Shown piece by piece: positions 28,376 through 35,845 of a stretch of 64,000 nt of DNA (position 1 is the first letter of the stretch; each line of letters starts with the position of its first letter). Source of the DNA: Vibrio genomosp. F10 str. ZF-129 (GTDB taxonomy: Bacteria > Pseudomonadota > Gammaproteobacteria > Enterobacterales > Vibrionaceae); contig NZ_AJYQ02000107.1 in assembly GCF_000287055.2 (NCBI RefSeq), positions 62,001-126,000 of the forward strand, read 5' to 3'. Both the position numbers and the translations under genes were made by a program. The notes beneath the pieces were generated by a model, which saw nothing but the letters and a program-made list of their open reading frames with translations, made no database searches and was not told the origin of the DNA.

Positions 28376-29382
28376 TGGGTGTCGATGTTGAAGACTTAAA
28401 GCTAATTGCCGATAAACTATCTTCAGATTTTGAGTTCTATAAAGGCAAAAGTATATTTGTAACTGGTGGAACGGGATTTTTTGGTAAGTGGTTACTTGAA
28501 GCATTTATTCACCTAAACCAAAACCACGGTTTAAATTCATCCATAACTATACTTTCACGTTCACCAAGTAAGTTTAAAGATAGTTTCCCTCACTTGTATA
28601 ATCATAATTACTTTAACTTTGTTCAGGGGGATGTTAGGGATTTTCCTGATATAGCTCAAGATTTCGATCTGATTATTCATGCAGCAGCAGATGCATCTTC
28701 AGAAGTATATAGATCTAATCCTGAATTAATGCGTAGTACTATAATGGATGGTACGAAAAACGTGTGCGAATTTGCTGAAAAAGTGAATTGTAAGCGTATT
28801 CTATATACAAGCTCTGGTGCTGCCTATGGTCCGCAACCAGATAGTTTAGCTCATATGGCAGAGACTTTTGTAGACAATCCATTATTTAATCAAAATGATG
28901 CCTATGCAAGTGCGAAACTAGAGTCAGAAACTTATTTTAAAGATAATGCGATTTGTGAAGTTGTTGTTGCAAGGTGCTTTGCTTTCACTGGGCCGTATTT
29001 GACACTAGATGGTGGTTATGCTTTCGGTAATTTCATTTCCAACGTTATGAATAAAGAAAGTATATTGATTAAAAGTTCCGGGGAATCAACACGCTCTTAT
29101 TTATATTCTGCAGACTTAGTTGTCTGGCTGTTGAGAATTCTTTCCAAAGGAAAAAATAGAGATATGTATAATGTTGGTTCAGATGAGAAATTAACAATTT
29201 TAGAGTTGGCAGAAAGAATATCGTTAGGAAAGGTGGGCATACTATCCGATGGGGTAAAAGGTCTCAATGTAAGCAAATACATACCAAGTATAGAGAAATC
29301 AAAAAAAGAGTTGAGCTTGGATGTTTACACTTCACTTAAAGACTCGATAGAAAAGACGATAGACTTTTATAGGAAAAATTAG
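28375..29382 (+). CDS. yerF: NAD-dependent reductase/epimerase, YerF-like
   Basis: The 335-residue extended SDR protein has FVTGGTGFFGKW (G31-G37), IHAAADASSEVY, TSSGAAYG and Tyr177...Lys181 (YASAK). Its start overlaps the yerE stop (TAATG), so the two are probably co-translated. In yersiniose A synthesis the second step is NADPH-dependent reduction of the attached acetyl group by YerF, an SDR enzyme, which is the most economical explanation here. A dehydratase or 4-epimerase for another sugar cannot be excluded by motif alone. Confidence 0.8.
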   Translation: MGVDVEDLKLIADKLSSDFEFYKGKSIFVTGGTGFFGKWLLEAFIHLNQNHGLNSSITILSRSPSKFKDSFPHLYNHNYFNFVQGDVRDFPDIAQDFDLIIHAAADASSEVYRSNPELMRSTIMDGTKNVCEFAEKVNCKRILYTSSGAAYGPQPDSLAHMAETFVDNPLFNQNDAYASAKLESETYFKDNAICEVVVARCFAFTGPYLTLDGGYAFGNFISNVMNKESILIKSSGESTRSYLYSADLVVWLLRILSKGKNRDMYNVGSDEKLTILELAERISLGKVGILSDGVKGLNVSKYIPSIEKSKKELSLDVYTSLKDSIEKTIDFYRKN

Positions 29383-29468
29383 TAGTTTATTTTCGAGCAA
29401 AGCTTTAAGTTGAATATGTATTATTTGGCTGTAGCTTTAGTTAGTGATAATGGAGTGAGAGAAGTTCA

Positions 29469-29867
29469 GTGGGCCAAAACGTTAATAGGATCATGGTTTA
29501 TTTAGAAAAATTGAAATTCGTAAGGTACCTACTAGTTGGTGGGCTAAATACAGTATTTGGCTATTGTATTTATTCTATATTTGTTTTTAGTGGCGTCGGT
29601 TACTCACAATCATTGTTAATAGCAACTATTTCAGGTGTTTTCTTTAATTATATAACCTTTAGCAAAGTTGTTTTTAATAGTAGTCATAAGTGGATTGTCC
29701 TTGCTAAGTTTATAGTGTGCTATGTTGTAGTGTACTTTTTAAATGTAACATTGTTGACATTTTTCATAAATGATATGGAAATAGATCCATATATTTCCCA
29801 AGTTCTATGTCTAACTCCAATGGTAATCCTTAATTGGAGTTTATTTAAGTATTGGGTGTATAAGTAG
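29469..29867 (+). CDS. gtrA: GtrA-family membrane protein (putative lipid-linked sugar flippase)
   Basis: The 132-residue protein has four hydrophobic segments and the GtrA-type start FVRYLLVGGLNTVFGYCIY (about residues 18-36) and end NWSLFKYWVYK. GtrA proteins are thought to flip undecaprenyl-phosphate-glucose to the periplasm. The GTG start at 29469 has AGAGAAG upstream; an ATG at 29493 is an alternative. It is followed by a GtrB-type transferase, the usual pairing. Confidence 0.86.
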   Translation: MGQNVNRIMVYLEKLKFVRYLLVGGLNTVFGYCIYSIFVFSGVGYSQSLLIATISGVFFNYITFSKVVFNSSHKWIVLAKFIVCYVVVYFLNVTLLTFFINDMEIDPYISQVLCLTPMVILNWSLFKYWVYK

Positions 29868-29891
29868 TAACTATATTAATTGAGAGAATTT

Positions 29892-30821
29892 ATGAGAAAA
29901 ATTACCATTGTGACACCATGTTTTAACGAAGAGTTAAACGTAGAGGTTCTTTATGAGCAAGTAAAAGAACAATTTGAAGGTCTTGATAATTACACTTATG
30001 AACACATTTTTATCGATAATGCTTCAACAGATAAAACGGTTGAAATTTTAAAGAAAATTGCAGCTCTTGATAATAACGTAAAAATCATTGTCAACAGCCG
30101 CAACTTTGGTCATATTCGCTCACCTCAGCATGGCCTTCTACAGGGGACTGGTGATGCGACATTGTTTATGGTCGCAGACCTACAAGACCCGCCTGAACTT
30201 ATTCCCGAATTTATTGAAAAATGGGAAGCTGGAAATGACCTAGTTTTAGGTGTAAAAAATGAAAGTAAAGAATCGCCGTTGATGTTTCTTGTCCGTAAGT
30301 CTTATTATAATTTAGTTTCAAAAATATCAGAAACCCAATTACAGAAAAACTTTTACGGATTTGGTTTGTACGATAAAAAAATAATAGATATATTGAAAGC
30401 TATCCCAGACCCCTATCCGTACTTAAGAGGTTTACTTATGCAAGTCGGCTTTGAGGTTGAACGCGTATATTATACTCAACCAGTACGTAAGCGAGGAATA
30501 ACTAAAAATAACTTCTTTTCGTTGTATGATATGGCAATGCTAGGTATTTGTAGTCATTCGAAGGTACCTTTAAGAATTGCGACAATATCTGGTTTTATTT
30601 TGAGTTTTCTTACTTTTTGCGTGGCAATGTTGTTTCTAGTCTTAAAGTTGGTATTTTGGGATGCATTCCCTATGGGTACAGCTCCAATTATCATTGGGAT
30701 GTTTTTCTTAGGGTCTGTTCAAATATTCTTTATTGGAGTCGTTGGTGAATATGTAGGGCACCTAGTTACAAAATCGTCAAACTTTCCTCTGGTAATAGAA
30801 AAAGAGAGGATAAACTTTTGA
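29892..30821 (+). CDS. gtrB: GtrB-type undecaprenyl-phosphate glycosyltransferase (GT2)
   Basis: The protein of 309 residues has a GT2 catalytic domain (VTPCFNEELNVEVLYEQV near the N-terminus, DNASTDKT, D-L-Q-D-P-P-E-L) and two C-terminal membrane helices at about residues 230-300. This DPM1/GtrB layout loads a sugar on undecaprenyl phosphate. A TTG at 29880 extends the frame, but GAGAGAA then serves the ATG at 29892. It pairs with the GtrA-like gene 24 bases upstream. The acceptor-specific transferase might be the protein at 20662-22236. Confidence 0.9.
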   Translation: MRKITIVTPCFNEELNVEVLYEQVKEQFEGLDNYTYEHIFIDNASTDKTVEILKKIAALDNNVKIIVNSRNFGHIRSPQHGLLQGTGDATLFMVADLQDPPELIPEFIEKWEAGNDLVLGVKNESKESPLMFLVRKSYYNLVSKISETQLQKNFYGFGLYDKKIIDILKAIPDPYPYLRGLLMQVGFEVERVYYTQPVRKRGITKNNFFSLYDMAMLGICSHSKVPLRIATISGFILSFLTFCVAMLFLVLKLVFWDAFPMGTAPIIIGMFFLGSVQIFFIGVVGEYVGHLVTKSSNFPLVIEKERINF

Positions 30822-31110
30822 GATTAACTAGTGATAATTGGTTGTGGTTTAATCTTGAAGAACAGAATTGGGTGATTTTTCCATTGATATGACGTTTGGT
30901 TACCATAGCGCTATTCATGGAAGTTTGATTGCAACACTACTTGCGATATGATGTTGTGATAAATGTGCAACTCCATTCTTAGTCAAAATATAGAACAGAT
31001 ACTCAACAAGGAATCATGTGAATTAACTTTCGGAATGAAGGAGTATGTATTACATGGCGGTGATGATTTATATGAAAGCAAATCAACAATATAATTAAAA
31101 GGCAGTACAA
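30822..31110. other. Intergenic gap before wzm, possible remnant ORF
   Basis: This 289-base gap breaks the otherwise dense operon. The only open stretch is a 43-codon frame at 30963-31094 (MCNSILSQNIEQIL...), with no good ribosome binding site and no family resemblance. It may be the tail of a lost gene. No terminator hairpin is evident. Confidence 0.4.
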
Positions 31111-31917
31111 ATGTATCAATTACCATTTCTCTTTATTCGAGACATTTTTCGTAGTCGCGAATTATTGGTAGCAATGACTAAGCGAGATATAGAAAACCGT
31201 TATTTAGGCTCGCTATTTGGAGGGGGGTGGGCGTTTGTTCAGCCTTTAGTTACTATTTTAGTAATGTGGTTTGTTTTTCAGGTTGGCTTTAAAGCACAAC
31301 CAACTTCAGATGGAATCCCTTTTACACTCTGGTTGATTTCCGGGATGATCCCATGGTTTTTCTTTGCAGAAGCGTTATCAAATGCAACAAGCTCGATTAC
31401 TGAACAGGCTAATATTGTAAAGAAAATTGTTTTTAAAGTTAGTTTGCTTCCAATTGTAAAGATACTTTCGGCACTTATTATTCATATCTTTTTTATTGGT
31501 GTTCTTCTTTCCGTATCGATTGCTTATGGTTTTTACCCTAAAATGAATTGGGTGCAGATTCCTTATTTTTTATTTTGTGCCGGAGTTTTGTTACTTGGAA
31601 TATCATGGATTACTTCTTCTGTGATTATTTTCTTTCGTGATGTGGGGCAAGTCATTGCAGTTTTTATTCAGCTAGGTTTTTGGGGAACTCCTATTTTTTG
31701 GAGTATTGGAATGATCCCTGAGAAGTATCAATGGATATTTAAACTAAACCCTGTTTTTTATATAACAGAGGGTTATAGGAACTCGCTTACAACTGACGTA
31801 TGGTTTTGGCAGTCTACCTCTTGGAGCTTCTACTTTTGGGGAACTACACTGACTATTTTAGTTTTGGGTAGTATTTGTTTTAAAAAATTAAGACCACATT
31901 TTGCTGACGTACTATAA
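31111..31917 (+). CDS. wzm: O-antigen ABC transporter permease
   Basis: The 268-residue ABC-2 type permease has six hydrophobic segments, an N-terminal TKRDIENRYLGSLFGGGWAFVQPL amphipathic/coupling region, and the WGTPIFW...LNPVFYITEGYR signature of Wzm/TagG proteins. It should export undecaprenyl-PP-linked O-polysaccharide across the inner membrane together with Wzt. It follows a 289-base gap and is 11 bases from wzt. Its presence argues for the ABC-dependent rather than the Wzx/Wzy route. Confidence 0.95.
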   Translation: MYQLPFLFIRDIFRSRELLVAMTKRDIENRYLGSLFGGGWAFVQPLVTILVMWFVFQVGFKAQPTSDGIPFTLWLISGMIPWFFFAEALSNATSSITEQANIVKKIVFKVSLLPIVKILSALIIHIFFIGVLLSVSIAYGFYPKMNWVQIPYFLFCAGVLLLGISWITSSVIIFFRDVGQVIAVFIQLGFWGTPIFWSIGMIPEKYQWIFKLNPVFYITEGYRNSLTTDVWFWQSTSWSFYFWGTTLTILVLGSICFKKLRPHFADVL

Positions 31918-31928
31918 AGAGTTTATAA

Positions 31929-33269
31929 ATGAAGAATGATGTTGCAATTAAGTGTGAAAATATAACTAAAACCTATCCAATGTATAATAACCCTCAAGAT
32001 AGGTTTAAAGAGGCTCTCCACCCTTTTAGAAAAATCTACCATGAAGACTTTTACGCTCTGAACGACGTAAGCTTTGAAGTGAAAAGAGGTGAGACAGTAG
32101 GGATTCTTGGTGGAAATGGCGCTGGAAAATCAACACTGCTCAAAATAATTACAGGTGTATTGACTCCTACTTCAGGCTCAGCTCAAGTTAATGGCATCGT
32201 ATCCTCAATACTTGAACTAGGTACTGGTTTCAACGGCGAACTAACCGGAGTTGAAAACATCTACGTTAATAGCTCTTTGATGGGAATCTCTAAAGAAGTC
32301 GTTGACAATAAATTAGAACAAATTATAGCTTTTGCAGACATAGGTGATCACATTAATCAACCTGTGCGTGGTTATTCTTCGGGGATGTTTGCACGATTAG
32401 CATTTTCTATAGCTATCAGTATTGATCCCGACATACTGATTGTGGATGAGGCATTAGCCGTCGGTGACATGAACTTTCAAGCTAAATGTATGACAGCAAT
32501 GAAAAGAATTCAAGAGAATGGCACTACTATTCTTTTCGTTAGTCATGATATCAGTAGTGTAAAAAGTTTATGTGAAAAAGCGGTATACATTAAAAAAGGA
32601 AGCGTCCATGCAGTAGGTGATGCTGGTGATGTTGCTGAGTTATACATGAGAGAAATGAGAGAAGAGACTAACCATAAGATCAGCTCCACAGATACAGATA
32701 CTAACGACAAAACTATCTACGAGGGAGAAACGAAGCTAGCGGGCGAAAATAGTTACTGCTTAGAAACTGGTCATCCGTTATTTAAGTGTTCGAAGGAGTT
32801 TGATGAAAGGGTATCATTATTCAGATATGGTACTGGTGGGGCGAAGATTACTTATGTCGAAGTTCTTAGCTTGGACGATGAGTTAATTGTAGAGGCTCAG
32901 TTTAATCAGGAAGTAAAAATAAGAATATATTTAGAAAGCTATATGGAAGGTGAAGTAAGTGTCAATTTTCAGCTTTTTGATGACAAGAAGATTAATATAG
33001 TATCAGGTTCACCTTTACTTGTAGGGGAAGAATTATTAACTGTTAGTCAAGGAAGCAAGCATATCGCCGAGTACCAATTAAAACTACCTCTTCAACTTAA
33101 TAATTATTCTCTGCAATGTACAATAGGTTCGACTATCGTTGAAAATGTCTCTTATGAATTTATAGATGCAGTTCCTAATTCATATTTATTTAAGGTAGCT
33201 GTTCGGCCTGATATCACACTTTGGTCTAAGGTTCATTTGTTTCCTAAATTTACTGTTATTGATTTATAG
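31929..33269 (+). CDS. wzt: O-antigen ABC transporter ATPase with C-terminal carbohydrate-binding domain
   Basis: The 446-residue protein has Walker A GNGAGKST (62-69), signature YSSGM (149-153) and Walker B LIVDE ending at Glu174, followed by the switch histidine region VSHD. After about residue 245 there is an extra domain of about 200 residues rich in beta-strand pattern, as in E. coli O8/O9a Wzt. In those systems the domain recognises a non-reducing terminal cap on the finished chain. That extension suggests the polymer here is capped before export, perhaps by a methyl group or another modification encoded in the locus. Confidence 0.94.
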   Translation: MKNDVAIKCENITKTYPMYNNPQDRFKEALHPFRKIYHEDFYALNDVSFEVKRGETVGILGGNGAGKSTLLKIITGVLTPTSGSAQVNGIVSSILELGTGFNGELTGVENIYVNSSLMGISKEVVDNKLEQIIAFADIGDHINQPVRGYSSGMFARLAFSIAISIDPDILIVDEALAVGDMNFQAKCMTAMKRIQENGTTILFVSHDISSVKSLCEKAVYIKKGSVHAVGDAGDVAELYMREMREETNHKISSTDTDTNDKTIYEGETKLAGENSYCLETGHPLFKCSKEFDERVSLFRYGTGGAKITYVEVLSLDDELIVEAQFNQEVKIRIYLESYMEGEVSVNFQLFDDKKINIVSGSPLLVGEELLTVSQGSKHIAEYQLKLPLQLNNYSLQCTIGSTIVENVSYEFIDAVPNSYLFKVAVRPDITLWSKVHLFPKFTVIDL

Positions 33270-33332
33270 TATTAATTGCATTGCTGCATATATTAGAGTA
33301 GCTCTTGTTCGAATTAAGATGAGTTTTTATTT

Positions 33333-34034
33333 ATGTTTAAACGTATATCTAAATCATTTATTGGGAACCTAAAATCCAATAAAAGTAATGATTTTTCCCA
33401 AAAAAATGTCAATTTGGAAGAGAAAGTTTTTTGTATAGGCTTTAATAAAACTGGAACAACATCTATTGAAAAGACGTTGAACTCGTTTGGCTATAGAATG
33501 GGAGATCAAGCAACTGGTGAAATGCTTATTTTCGACTGGGGTGATAATAACTTTGATCGTATAGTTAGATTTAGTGAAACAGCGGAAGCTTTTCAAGATA
33601 TTCCATTTTCCCTCCCTAATACTTATAAAGCTCTTGATGGAGCTTTCCCTAATGCAAAATTTATTCTTACTGTTCGTCAATCTTCGGATGTGTGGCACCG
33701 CTCCCTCTGTAACTTCCACACAAAAGTTTTTTCATCGGATCAGAGTCGGCTTCCGAATGAAGAAGACTTTAGAAATGCTTTATATCGTTATAAGGGCTAT
33801 ATATACGACGCTAGTAAAGTTATGTATAACTTTCCAAATGTCCCTTTATACGATAAGAAAAAATATACTAAAATGTATGATAATCATAATGCTGACGTAA
33901 AAAAGTATTTTTCGGATAAACCAGAGAAATTGCTTGTATTAAATCTTGCAGAACAAGGTTCTTACCATAAACTTTGTAAATTCTTAGGTAAGGAAGCCAT
34001 GCAGGATGAGTTTCCTTGGGAGAATAAAACATAA
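33333..34034 (+). CDS. Sulfotransferase-family protein
   Basis: The 233-residue protein has FCIGFNKTGTTSIEKTL (G36-T43), the phosphosulfate-binding loop of PAPS-dependent sulfotransferases, with Lys39 and Thr42/43. Further on, ILTVRQSSDVWHRS (R115, S117/S118) matches the 3'-phosphate-binding motif. This is the bacterial Sulfotransfer_4-like group. Set in an O-antigen operon it may sulfate the glycan. PAPS would come from CysDN and CysC; cysD and cysC lie at the right end of this window. The gene is AT-rich and overlaps the following aminotransferase start by one base. Confidence 0.82.
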   Translation: MFKRISKSFIGNLKSNKSNDFSQKNVNLEEKVFCIGFNKTGTTSIEKTLNSFGYRMGDQATGEMLIFDWGDNNFDRIVRFSETAEAFQDIPFSLPNTYKALDGAFPNAKFILTVRQSSDVWHRSLCNFHTKVFSSDQSRLPNEEDFRNALYRYKGYIYDASKVMYNFPNVPLYDKKKYTKMYDNHNADVKKYFSDKPEKLLVLNLAEQGSYHKLCKFLGKEAMQDEFPWENKT

Positions 34035-35143
34035 TGAAAACAGTGTATGTAACACAACCATCTCTGCCACCGCTTGGCGAATTTATCCCTTTATTAGAAG
34101 ATATATGGGAACGGAAGTGGTTGACGAATGGTGGTTATTATCATCAAGAGCTTGAGACATCCCTGGCAGAGTATCTTGGAGTTAAGTATGTGTCTCTGTT
34201 TTGTAATGGGACTGTTGCACTTCAAACGGGGCTTAAAGCTCTGGATATTAAAGGTGAGGTTATTACAACTCCATTTACTTTTGTCGCGACAGCCCACTCA
34301 ATAAAATGGAATGATTGCACACCAGTGTTTTGTGATATTGAGCCTGATACGTTTAACCTTGATCCATCGAAGGTTGAAGCTCTTATTACTGATAAAACCA
34401 CGGCTATTATGCCTGTACATGTTTACGGCAACCCATGTGATACCGACAAGCTTCGACAAATAGCGAATAAGCATAACCTCAAACTTTTTTATGATGCAGC
34501 CCATGCGTTTGGTGTAGAAGAGAATGGGGAATCAATTCTTAATGCAGAAGACTTGTCAATGGTGAGTTTTCACGCGACAAAGGTCTTTAATACCATAGAA
34601 GGCGGTGCGTTGATTACCAATAGCGCTGAGATGAAGGAAAAAATCGACTACCTTAAAAACTTTGGTTTTGAACACGAGGAGTCAGTTGTTGGGGTTGGTA
34701 TCAATGGAAAAATGAATGAGTTACAGGCTGCTTACGGACTATTACAGCTCAAATATATAGATGGTGATATAGGTAAATGTCGCGAGCTATCTGAGTTTTA
34801 TAGAGATGCCCTTGATTCGATTCCTGGCATTAAATATTTGAATGATTTACCAAAGGTGAAACATAACTACTCATACTTCCCTATTCTAGTTGATGTAGAG
34901 TTATTTGGTTCTTCGAGAGATGAGTTATATGAGAAATTAAAAGAAAATGGCATTATGACTAGGAAGTATTTTTATCCACTAGTGTCAAGTTTTTCTGATT
35001 ATAAAAACTTACCATCGTCGTCGAAGGTAGCTTTGCCCGTAGCAAACGAGATAAGTTCAAAGGTTTTATGCCTGCCAATGTATTCTGACTTAAGATATGA
35101 AGATGTGTTAAGAGTTGTTGAAATTATTAGAGGGGATAGATGA
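34034..35143 (+). CDS. vioA: Sugar aminotransferase, DegT family, VioA-like
   Basis: The 369-residue PLP enzyme has the sugar-aminotransferase layout: FCNGTVALQTGLKAL, TTPFTFVATAHSI, DAAHAFGV, and the PLP lysine Lys183 in FHATKVFNTIEGG. The H-A-T-K-V-F-N-T-I-E-G-G motif resembles VioA, which makes dTDP-4-amino-4,6-dideoxyglucose (viosamine) from the product of RmlB. It is followed by a WbqC-family gene, overlapping by ATGA, and then an acyl-activation module. Substrate and stereochemistry are inferred; a 3-aminotransferase role is not ruled out. Confidence 0.84.
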   Translation: MKTVYVTQPSLPPLGEFIPLLEDIWERKWLTNGGYYHQELETSLAEYLGVKYVSLFCNGTVALQTGLKALDIKGEVITTPFTFVATAHSIKWNDCTPVFCDIEPDTFNLDPSKVEALITDKTTAIMPVHVYGNPCDTDKLRQIANKHNLKLFYDAAHAFGVEENGESILNAEDLSMVSFHATKVFNTIEGGALITNSAEMKEKIDYLKNFGFEHEESVVGVGINGKMNELQAAYGLLQLKYIDGDIGKCRELSEFYRDALDSIPGIKYLNDLPKVKHNYSYFPILVDVELFGSSRDELYEKLKENGIMTRKYFYPLVSSFSDYKNLPSSSKVALPVANEISSKVLCLPMYSDLRYEDVLRVVEIIRGDR

Positions 35144-35844
35144 AGATAGCGATAATGCAGCCATACCTATTCCCCTACATTGGATACCTTCAACTTATTG
35201 ATGCTGTAGATAAGTTTGTTGTTTACGATGATGTTAATTATATAAAAAAAGGCTGGATAAATCGAAATCGTATTTTGATTAGTGGTAATCCAAAACTATT
35301 TACATTACCACTGAAAGGGGCTAGTCAAAATAAATTGATTAATGAGATAGAATTATCTGATAGTTATCATGACTGGAAACAAAAGTTTCTTAGAACCTTA
35401 GAAATGAATTACAAAAAAGCCATCAATTATGATGAAGCGATGATAGTTGTTACGGAAATTTTATCTTTTAAATGCTCAAACTTATCCGATTTTATAGTGC
35501 ACTCGCTTAATGTTATATGTTGTTACTTGGATATAGATACAGAAATAGTTGATTCATCAGTTAGGTATGGCAACCGGATGTTAAAAGGGCAAGACCGTAT
35601 TCTAGATATATGTAAAAAAGAAAACTCAAAGCACTACATAAATCCTGTCGGTGGTGTTGAATTATATAATTTAGATGTATTTGAGAGAAATGAAATAAAA
35701 ATTAATTTTATCAATAGCGATGGAGAAAGCCATTATAAGCAGTTTGGAGATGATTTTTCTCCATGGCTTTCAATTATTGACGTGATGATGTTTAATTCGC
35801 GATCAGATGCAAAAGTTTTATTAAAGGAATATGGGCTAGTTTAG
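35140..35844 (+). CDS. wbqC: WbqC-family protein
   Basis: The 234-residue protein begins IAIMQPYLFPYIGYLQLIDAVDKFVVYDDVNYIKKGWINRNRI, the WbqC family signature. The family is linked with O-antigen clusters; from memory the founding gene sits in an E. coli/Shigella cluster that makes an N-acylated Qui4N. The biochemical role is not firmly known, though the conserved His/Asp and Asn/Arg residues suggest transfer chemistry. Here it sits between a VioA-like aminotransferase and an adenylation enzyme, so a part in N-acylating the amino sugar is likely. Confidence 0.86.
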   Translation: MKIAIMQPYLFPYIGYLQLIDAVDKFVVYDDVNYIKKGWINRNRILISGNPKLFTLPLKGASQNKLINEIELSDSYHDWKQKFLRTLEMNYKKAINYDEAMIVVTEILSFKCSNLSDFIVHSLNVICCYLDIDTEIVDSSVRYGNRMLKGQDRILDICKKENSKHYINPVGGVELYNLDVFERNEIKINFINSDGESHYKQFGDDFSPWLSIIDVMMFNSRSDAKVLLKEYGLV

Positions 35845-35845
35845 T

